A program made the position numbers and the translations under genes. This document shows, piece by piece, positions 12,986 through 17,142 of a DNA stretch of 17,142 bases (position 1 is the stretch's first letter; every line of letters begins with the position of its first letter). The stretch covers positions 1 to 17,142 of the forward strand of contig CAZAJN010000090.1 in NCBI GenBank assembly GCA_964485555.1. The letters run 5' to 3'. Source of the DNA: GWC2-37-8 sp964485555 (GTDB lineage: Bacteria; Patescibacteriota; Minisyncoccia; Moranbacterales; GWC2-37-73). The notes beneath the pieces are model-generated. The model was not told where the DNA came from and ran no database searches. It was given only the letters and a program-made list of their open reading frames with translations.

Positions 12986-13019
12986 AAAAAGGAGTGGCAC
13001 TTTCATGCGACTCCTTTTT
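12986..13019. terminator. Bidirectional terminator between convergent genes
   Basis: AAAAAGGAGT (12986-12995) pairs with ACTCCTTTTT (13010-13019), with an inner GCA/TGC stem. It serves the FAD oxidoreductase on the plus strand, 2 bp after its stop, and the 13037-13216 gene on the minus strand. Confidence 0.9.
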
Positions 13020-13036
13020 ACCCATTTGGGCAAGCT

Positions 13037-13216
13037 CTACCAACAGATTTGTAGTGTTTTTAGTAGACTACTTATCTGCCGTTGTATTTTAAAAAACTCC
13101 TCTTTCAGATCCTGATTTTGCTCAAGAGCCAATGCTCTTTGCAGTTCTTCTTTTCTCCTACGAGCTGCTTGCAATTCTTCAAAGAGATCTTTTTCTGCTG
13201 AATACTCAGAGTTCAT
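13037..13216 (-). CDS. Small coiled-coil protein, 59 aa
   Basis: The minus strand encodes a 59-aa protein (MNSEYSAEKDLFEELQAARR..., ending QICW) rich in Glu, Leu, Lys, Arg and Gln. From about residue 10 to 55 it has the heptad-like spacing of a long coiled coil. No signal peptide or membrane helix is present, so it should be cytoplasmic. I recognise no family. The start is supported by an SD region (AAAGGAGTGAGGTGAGTC before the ATG). It lies 26 bp after the 77-aa gene, and a shared terminator follows, so the two probably form an operon. The pairing of a secreted-looking peptide with a cytoplasmic coiled-coil partner is suggestive but no function can be assigned. Confidence 0.7.
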   Translation of the reverse strand: MNSEYSAEKDLFEELQAARRRKEELQRALALEQNQDLKEEFFKIQRQISSLLKTLQICW

Positions 13217-13242
13217 GACTCACCTCACTCCTTTAATATTGT

Positions 13243-13476
13243 TTAATAGCGACTCCTTTGCAGTCTCGTTCTGCGAAGTTTGTGACCCTCCTCATTGAAC
13301 CCATTGTGATCAATTCCATGTGAACCATAAGCTCCGTACAGCTCAATCGAAGAAAATACTTCCTCTTTACTTGCTTTTTTCTGAGCAAAAACAGATTGAA
13401 ATACAGTACTAACAATTGAGAAAACTCTCACTGCAACCCTTCTTACTAACTTGAAATATTTCTTGATCTTCTTCAT
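13243..13476 (-). CDS. Small exported-looking protein, 77 aa
   Basis: The 77-aa product begins with a very basic segment (MKKIKKYFKLVRRVAVR) and a modest hydrophobic stretch (about 14-31). This ends in SVFA, a plausible signal-peptidase site (Val29, Ala31). The rest is polar and ends in a basic tail (RRTRLQRSRY), with HGIDHNGFNEEGH holding three histidines in the middle. No known family is recognised. The start ATG follows directly on a run of nine G residues plus CA, which forms the only SD-like sequence. A change in the number of G residues would shift or weaken ribosome binding. It is the first gene of a two-gene unit with 13037-13216. Confidence 0.6.
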   Translation of the reverse strand: MKKIKKYFKLVRRVAVRVFSIVSTVFQSVFAQKKASKEEVFSSIELYGAYGSHGIDHNGFNEEGHKLRRTRLQRSRY

Positions 13477-13478
13477 TG

Positions 13479-13487
13479 CCCCCCCCC
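13479..13487 (-). promoter_or_regulatory. G9 tract in the ribosome-binding site of the 77-aa gene
   Basis: Nine consecutive G residues (minus strand) end 2 nt before the ATG at 13476 and are the only possible SD. Homopolymers of this length are prone to slipped-strand length change, and also to sequencing error. Confidence 0.6.
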
Positions 13488-13600
13488 TGTTTGATGTTGT
13501 TAGTATTTCTAATTTTATATTTGTCCGCGCTGGGACTTATTTTTTAAAAAACTGATCACATTGAACAATTCGCCCTTCGGGCATATATCGTCCAGACAAA

Positions 13601-13625
13601 ACAAAAAATCGACCCAAGGTCGATT
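13601..13625 (-). terminator. Intrinsic terminator of a possible small RNA
   Basis: AATCGACC (13607-13614) and GGTCGATT (13618-13625) form a perfect 8-bp stem with a 3-nt loop. On the minus strand this is followed by TTTTGTTTTG. No recognised gene ends here. Confidence 0.7.
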
Positions 13626-13748
13626 CGTCTTTACATTCAATGAAATTTCCTATTATCCATTATATGCAAAAACCAACCGACCTTTATAGCCGATAAACCA
13701 AAAATACATAAATGTATTCAATTTTTGGATTTGATTTCGCATAAGTGT
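13601..13748 (-). ncRNA. Candidate small RNA, about 148 nt
   Basis: A promoter with a perfect TTGACA (13777-13782), 16-bp spacer and TAATAT (13755-13760) would start a minus-strand transcript near 13748, ending at the terminator 13601-13625. The only ORF inside (13742-13653, 29 codons, MRNQIQKLNTFMYFWFIGYK...) has no SD. A small RNA is therefore more likely than a peptide, but a leaderless mini-gene is not excluded. Confidence 0.4.
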
Positions 13749-13754
13749 ATATAC

Positions 13755-13782
13755 ATATTACCAGTTTTGTTTTTCCTGTCAA
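13755..13782 (-). promoter_or_regulatory. Promoter of the possible small RNA
   Basis: On the minus strand TTGACA (13777-13782) matches the -35 consensus fully; TAATAT (13755-13760) matches the -10 box at four of six positions with 16 bp between. It starts just past the terminator of the upstream gene, as expected for a separate transcription unit. Confidence 0.5.
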
Positions 13783-13786
13783 ATGA

Positions 13787-13824
13787 AAAACAAAAACGAG
13801 GCATAAAAACCTCGTTTTTGTTTT
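13787..13824 (-). terminator. Intrinsic terminator of the thioredoxin-fold gene
   Basis: A 15-bp stem, with arms 13787-13801 and 13810-13824 and core ACGAGG/CCTCGT, has an 8-nt loop. Its T-rich 3' arm on either strand makes it bidirectional. It lies 29 bp after the stop codon of the 13853-15046 gene. Confidence 0.85.
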
Positions 13825-13852
13825 AAAACTGAAAGCTAGCAGCTTGTCTTTA

Positions 13853-15046
13853 CTATTCAGCTAGTTTCTCATCAAGGACTTTCTTCAAATCATCATATTT
13901 GACTGCCCCTGTTTTGAGTTCGCTTCCAACAAATATTGCTGGTGTTGCCTGAAGCCCAAAACTTTGTCCTTCAGCAAGAGATTGATCGATTGTCGCCTGA
14001 TATCTCTTTTCATCCAAGCATTTGTTGAAATCACTTGCATTGAGACCGAGAGTGGCAGCATATCCCTTCAATGAAGCTGAAGCGTCCTTGGCTTTTCCCC
14101 AAGCATCCTGAGTAGCGAAAAGCTTTTCAGCATATTGCACAAATTTTCCTTGCTCATTGGCACAACTAGCAGCAAGCGTAGCGCTGATGGCCTGAGTTGC
14201 AGTTGGCGGTACATATCCTTTGAAAACAAGCTGGATTTTGTCTCCATATTCCTTCAACATTGGAGAAATTACCGTGGTGAAATTTTGCTTGTCAGAAGGA
14301 TTCTGGAAATTAGCAAAGGCCACAACTTTCACTTTTGCGTCATTTGAGCCAATAGCCACATCCTTGTCTGAAACTGCTGGAGTTGCGATGTATTTTCCAA
14401 CTGGAAATCCTGCTTCCGCACTTTTGATCGCATATGATTCTCCTTGTTTGTCCAAGAAAGGTTCGGCTTTTGCAAAAAGTTCCGTTTTTTCAATTTCTTT
14501 TGAGAAAACAAAAGCTGGAATGGTTTTCAGTTTGAATTGTTCAACAAGTTTTTTTCCTTGTTCAGAATTTACATCGATTTTTTCGTTCAACATTGTAGGC
14601 AAAGCCTGCTTGAGACCGATCAAAACCTCATCCGGCTTGCACTGTTCACAGCTGTCGTCTGAAATTACTTGAATTTTCACAAGAGGTTCAGAATATGCAA
14701 CCCAAGTTTTTCCATTGGAAGAAAAAACATCAGCACTGCTCAATGCGCGCTCGGAAAATCCACCTCCGCGCACCAATTGAACCACGTCGACAAACAAACT
14801 TCCCACGAACAATCCTGACAACAGAATGACTGCAGAAATAAGATTTTTTATTTTCTTGTCTTTTCCTTCCTCAGAATCCATCGGCGCCTGATCAAAAGCT
14901 TCCTCCTCAATTGGCTCCACTGATGCTTCCTTAATTTCCGTGTTTTCCTCTGTCATATTTTTTTTGTTTAACTTCTTAATTTCAGCTTCTGCCAATTGAC
15001 GAAGACCGACTATTTTTTTTGAAATTTCTATAAGATAAGATTTCAT
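13853..15046 (-). CDS. Membrane-anchored protein with two thioredoxin folds (DsbA-like C-terminus)
   Basis: The 397-aa product has an acidic cytoplasmic N-terminus, one membrane helix (about 68-92) and a large outer part with two thioredoxin-like domains. The first (about 120-195) has CEQC (Cys133, Cys136) and a cis-Pro TIP (175-177). The second (about 235-395) matches DsbA-type Thioredoxin_4 domains: AASCANEQGKF (293-302), FNKC (340-343) and the cis-Pro ATPAIFVG (367-374). However, the active-site position, normally FxCPxC, reads FANFQNPSD (244-252) without cysteines. Redox activity would therefore rest on the first domain. ATG 15046 lies 13 bp after the preceding gene; an internal ATG (residue 31) is an alternative. 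No SD before either. A role in envelope disulfide handling is inferred. Confidence 0.8.
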   Translation of the reverse strand: MKSYLIEISKKIVGLRQLAEAEIKKLNKKNMTEENTEIKEASVEPIEEEAFDQAPMDSEEGKDKKIKNLISAVILLSGLFVGSLFVDVVQLVRGGGFSERALSSADVFSSNGKTWVAYSEPLVKIQVISDDSCEQCKPDEVLIGLKQALPTMLNEKIDVNSEQGKKLVEQFKLKTIPAFVFSKEIEKTELFAKAEPFLDKQGESYAIKSAEAGFPVGKYIATPAVSDKDVAIGSNDAKVKVVAFANFQNPSDKQNFTTVISPMLKEYGDKIQLVFKGYVPPTATQAISATLAASCANEQGKFVQYAEKLFATQDAWGKAKDASASLKGYAATLGLNASDFNKCLDEKRYQATIDQSLAEGQSFGLQATPAIFVGSELKTGAVKYDDLKKVLDEKLAE

Positions 15047-15059
15047 TGGTTTGGAATTA

Positions 15060-15413
15060 TTATTTAGTTTGCTGATCAGATTCTAACTGTTGCTGCTGGA
15101 CCTGCTGTTGAATTTGCTGAGCCGCTTGTTGCTGAGCCATCTGCTCTTCAAGTTCCTTTTTCAGAGCTGTGACATCATAGCTTTGCGACACTTTTTGTAT
15201 CTGATAGTCATTGAAGCCGATTGTGATTTTCTTGACAGCTTCAGTCTTCAAGGTGACGCCGATCAAAACTCCGAGAATCAAAAATAATGCCATTTCAAAA
15301 ATTGCTTCGCGCCTTTTCTTTTGTACGCGCTCAATTTCCGTTTCAAACTGCGGTTCAATCAGACCAACCTCATTCTCATGATTGAGATCGGTAGCGTTTT
15401 TTTCTTGCTCCAT
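15060..15413 (-). CDS. Gln-rich single-pass membrane protein, 117 aa
   Basis: No family is recognised. The sequence shows an acidic N-terminus, a basic patch (QKKRREA, 31-37), one membrane helix (about 38-56) and a C-terminal region with a coiled-coil start (VTALKKELEEQ) that ends in a run dominated by glutamine (QMAQQQAAQQIQQQ...). The basic patch before the helix suggests that the N-terminus is inside and the Gln-rich tail outside. It lies 13 bp upstream of the double-thioredoxin-fold gene with the same topology, so both probably form an operon and may act together at the cell surface. A TATAAT box is found 67 bp upstream (15480-15485). The SD is weak or absent. Confidence 0.75.
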   Translation of the reverse strand: MEQEKNATDLNHENEVGLIEPQFETEIERVQKKRREAIFEMALFLILGVLIGVTLKTEAVKKITIGFNDYQIQKVSQSYDVTALKKELEEQMAQQQAAQQIQQQVQQQQLESDQQTK

Positions 15414-15479
15414 TAGGCCTGTTAAACAAGATTTGTTTTCTTGTTAATCGAAAACAACTTATTTTTCAGTTAATTGTTA

Positions 15480-15485
15480 ATTATA
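15480..15485 (-). promoter_or_regulatory. -10 box TATAAT upstream of the Gln-rich protein gene
   Basis: A perfect TATAAT on the minus strand is placed to start a transcript about 60 nt before the ATG at 15413. No convincing -35 box is visible. Confidence 0.35.
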
Positions 15486-15643
15486 CGATCACAGCGTAAC
15501 GCCCTCGAATCTAATTTTAGAAAATATTTTAAAATTATCAACAGGACAAAGCCTGTATTCAAGGGTTAATATGTACATACAGAGTACCATAACCGCATAA
15601 AACCTACAACTTGCGATTTTGTAGATTTATTGCCTAATATTTA

Positions 15644-15778
15644 TTTAGCTTTTCATGCATTAGCTTCTTAGCTTTTTAGAATTACCTTACTAAAGTAGCT
15701 ATTACAATTCTTGTGAATATGTATTTCAAACAAACAACATCCTAAAAAGCTAATGCCTGAGAAGCTAAAAAGCTAAGT
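15644..15778. repeat. Inverted, partly tandem AGCTTTTTAG repeat in a noncoding stretch
   Basis: The left arm (15644-15680) contains GCATTAGCTT and TTAGCTTTTTAG; the right arm (15741-15778) contains CTAAAAAGCTAATGC, their reverse complement, plus a second CTAAAAAGCT. About 60 nt separate the arms. The whole 367-bp stretch 15414-15780 has no credible gene. Apart from this repeat and the TATAAT at 15480 I see nothing else in it. Confidence 0.6.
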
Positions 15779-15780
15779 AT

Positions 15781-17034
15781 TTATTCTTTCCTCAGCGCCT
15801 CCATCGGTGAAAGTTTGGATGCCTTGTAGGCTGGATAAAATCCGAAAATTATTCCCGTGGTAGCCGAAAAACCGACTCCTACCAAAATGGAATTAAGCGT
15901 GACGGAAAGATTCAGATCAAAGCCAAGCAAAGTGAAGATATAACTGAATAAAAACGTAAACAAAAAGCCCAAGAACATGCCAGCCATTCCACCAATTAAA
16001 GTGATGATGACTGCCTCCAGTAAAAATTGCTTCAGGATATCAGCTGATTTTGCGCCTACTGATTTTCGCAGACCTATCTCGAAAGTTCTTTCCACCACGG
16101 ACACATACATCACGTTCATGATTCCCACGCCGCCAACTACAAGAGAAATTGAAGTGAGAGCCAGTAGTAAAATATTTATTGTTCCGAAAACATCATTGAC
16201 CATTTTCTGCGCTTCTTTCATGGTTGTCACGGAAAAATCTTCCTGCTCAGGTTTGTTGGCGCGGTGAATCCTGCCAAGAAGCTCAGAGATATCCGCCGCC
16301 GTGACATCAACTTTGTTTGCATCTTCAACCCTGACAGTTATGTATCTGACATAATCAATTCCCAATATTTTTTTCTGCAAAGTCTGCACGGGTATAAAAA
16401 TCAGTTCATCATAATTAAAAAACGCCACTGTTCCCCTTTCGGCGGCCACACCAATCACCTTAAAATTCATACCCTTGATTTTTATATCTTTTCCAATTGG
16501 ATTTTCAGAACCGAAAAAGATATTTTTAATATCTTCGCCAATCACAACCACCTGGGCTAAATTATCATCCTCTTCCTGGGTGTAAAAATTTCCAGCTGAA
16601 AGCTTCACTGCACGGTCAATTTTTGGGAGTTCCGCACCATTACCATATAGCATCGCGCGCTTATTTTCACTTTTGTAAGAAACCAATTCCTGCCCAATAG
16701 TTCCAGCTGCGTAGCCAACCACATTAGGCAGTTTTGCAATCTCTTCACCGTCGGAAACCTTGAGCGTTGTGATCTGGATTCCCATTGCTTGACCAGTCGC
16801 ATTGGAAGCAGAAGTTTTGCCTGTCGAGGGAACTTTGGTTTCTATTTGAATAGTATCATTGCCATAGCTTTCAAATTGCCCCAAGACATAATCTTGAAGA
16901 CCTTTTCCTCCGGACATGATCACCATGACGGAAGTGATTCCAATCACTATTCCAACCAACGTCAAAACAGTCCTGCCTTTATTATTGCCCAGATTGCCAA
17001 GAGCCAATTTAATTGAAAGTAAAAATCTTTTCAT
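15781..17034 (-). CDS. MacB-type ABC transporter permease
   Basis: The 417-aa product has the MacB/FtsX-like layout: a first membrane helix (about 20-40) after a basic start, a large extracytoplasmic domain (about 45-280, MacB_PCD type) and three C-terminal helices. Signatures are GGVGIMNVMYVSVVERTFEI followed by GLRKSVGAK between helices, and the terminal PAYKASKLSPMEALRKE. Such permeases act with a separate or fused ATPase to push peptides, lipids or antibiotics out across the envelope by mechanotransmission. No ATPase is fused here, and none lies downstream in the window; it may be upstream beyond 17142. The ATG at 17034 lies 7 nt after an extended -10 box, suggesting a leaderless message. 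The substrate is unknown. Confidence 0.9.
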   Translation of the reverse strand: MKRFLLSIKLALGNLGNNKGRTVLTLVGIVIGITSVMVIMSGGKGLQDYVLGQFESYGNDTIQIETKVPSTGKTSASNATGQAMGIQITTLKVSDGEEIAKLPNVVGYAAGTIGQELVSYKSENKRAMLYGNGAELPKIDRAVKLSAGNFYTQEEDDNLAQVVVIGEDIKNIFFGSENPIGKDIKIKGMNFKVIGVAAERGTVAFFNYDELIFIPVQTLQKKILGIDYVRYITVRVEDANKVDVTAADISELLGRIHRANKPEQEDFSVTTMKEAQKMVNDVFGTINILLLALTSISLVVGGVGIMNVMYVSVVERTFEIGLRKSVGAKSADILKQFLLEAVIITLIGGMAGMFLGFLFTFLFSYIFTLLGFDLNLSVTLNSILVGVGFSATTGIIFGFYPAYKASKLSPMEALRKE

Positions 17035-17040
17035 AAGCTA

Positions 17041-17049
17041 ATTATAGCA
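17041..17049 (-). promoter_or_regulatory. Extended -10 promoter giving a probable leaderless mRNA
   Basis: TGCTATAAT on the minus strand fits the extended -10 form TGnTATAAT. Only 6 nt separate it from the ATG at 17034, so transcription should begin at or next to the A of the start codon. No -35 box is recognisable; the region upstream is a heptamer array. Confidence 0.55.
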
Positions 17050-17055
17050 CACCGT

Positions 17056-17097
17056 GTATTTTGTATTTTGTATTTGGTATTTAGTATTTGGTATTTG
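17056..17097. repeat. GTATTTN heptamer array
   Basis: Six head-to-tail copies of GTATTT followed by T, G or A. The unit is the same as in the porA 5' end (8355-8389). Beyond it (17098-17142) the window ends in AT-rich DNA without a visible gene. Confidence 0.8.
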
Positions 17098-17142
17098 GTA
17101 TATTATCAGCTTTATAAACTTTATGAACTTGATAGACTTGAT

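Noticed and set aside
13233..13415. 60-codon frame overlapping the 77-aa gene
   Set aside because: It is a shadow in another frame without a ribosome-binding site; the 77-aa frame has a basic, signal-like start behind the G9 tract.
1..17142. Alternative genetic code with UGA as glycine
   Set aside because: RF2 is present with a UGA-dependent frameshift, and TGA ends the four-helix-bundle gene at the expected length.

Overview
The window looks like a piece of a small, AT-rich bacterial genome of the Candidate Phyla Radiation (Patescibacteria; a Parcubacteria or Moranbacteria relative is plausible). This is inferred from gene content and style: short spacers made of heptamer arrays, small GC-rich palindromes (one inside a coding region), core genes without Shine-Dalgarno (SD) sequences, a four-helix-bundle (TIGR02436-type) gene, and a fermentative ferredoxin-based oxoacid oxidoreductase. 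UGA is a normal stop here: release factor 2 is present with its classical UGA frameshift, and the four-helix-bundle gene ends in TGA. This argues against the UGA=Gly lineages. No database search could be run.

Layout. 1-297: repeat-rich DNA with tRNA T-arm-like motifs and no gene. 298-885: an orphan gene with its own promoter, strong SD and terminator. 1012-1321 (-): a small two-helix membrane protein with its own signals. 1372-4301 (-): the division and translation block prfB-ftsE-ftsX, with prfB split by a programmed +1 frameshift, closed by a terminator. 4370-5643 (-): an N-terminal-rubredoxin rubrerythrin followed by a ZIP metal transporter. 5717-6062: tRNA-Thr(CGT), a partial duplicate of its 3' end, and a long inverted repeat. 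6078-9868 (-): a four-subunit 2-oxoacid (probably pyruvate):ferredoxin oxidoreductase operon in the order gamma-delta-alpha-beta, interrupted by a four-helix-bundle gene and a tiny membrane protein gene. 9890-9974: a 25-bp-arm inverted repeat. 10044-11174 (-): a class I aminotransferase. 11243-11570: a possible small RNA or leader and a large branched inverted repeat. 11646-12983 (+): an Mqo/LhgO-like FAD oxidoreductase. 13037-13476 (-): two small genes, one with a G9 tract in its ribosome-binding site. 13601-13782 (-): a possible small RNA. 13853-15413 (-): a membrane-anchored double-thioredoxin-fold protein and a Gln-rich membrane protein. 15414-15780: noncoding, with an inverted repeat. 15781-17034 (-): a MacB-type permease with a probable leaderless promoter.

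How the genes work together. The oxidoreductase would make acetyl-CoA and reduced ferredoxin. Rubrerythrin would protect such oxygen-sensitive iron-sulfur chemistry, and ZIP may supply iron or zinc. FtsEX couples division to cell-wall remodelling. The thioredoxin-fold, Gln-rich and MacB-like proteins are envelope components.

The most unusual signals are: insertion of foreign-looking units into the oxidoreductase operon (a gene flanked by oppositely oriented heptamer arrays, and an in-frame palindrome in the ferredoxin subunit); several non-identical long intergenic inverted repeats; and a split in translation signals, with SD sequences found only on small orphan genes.
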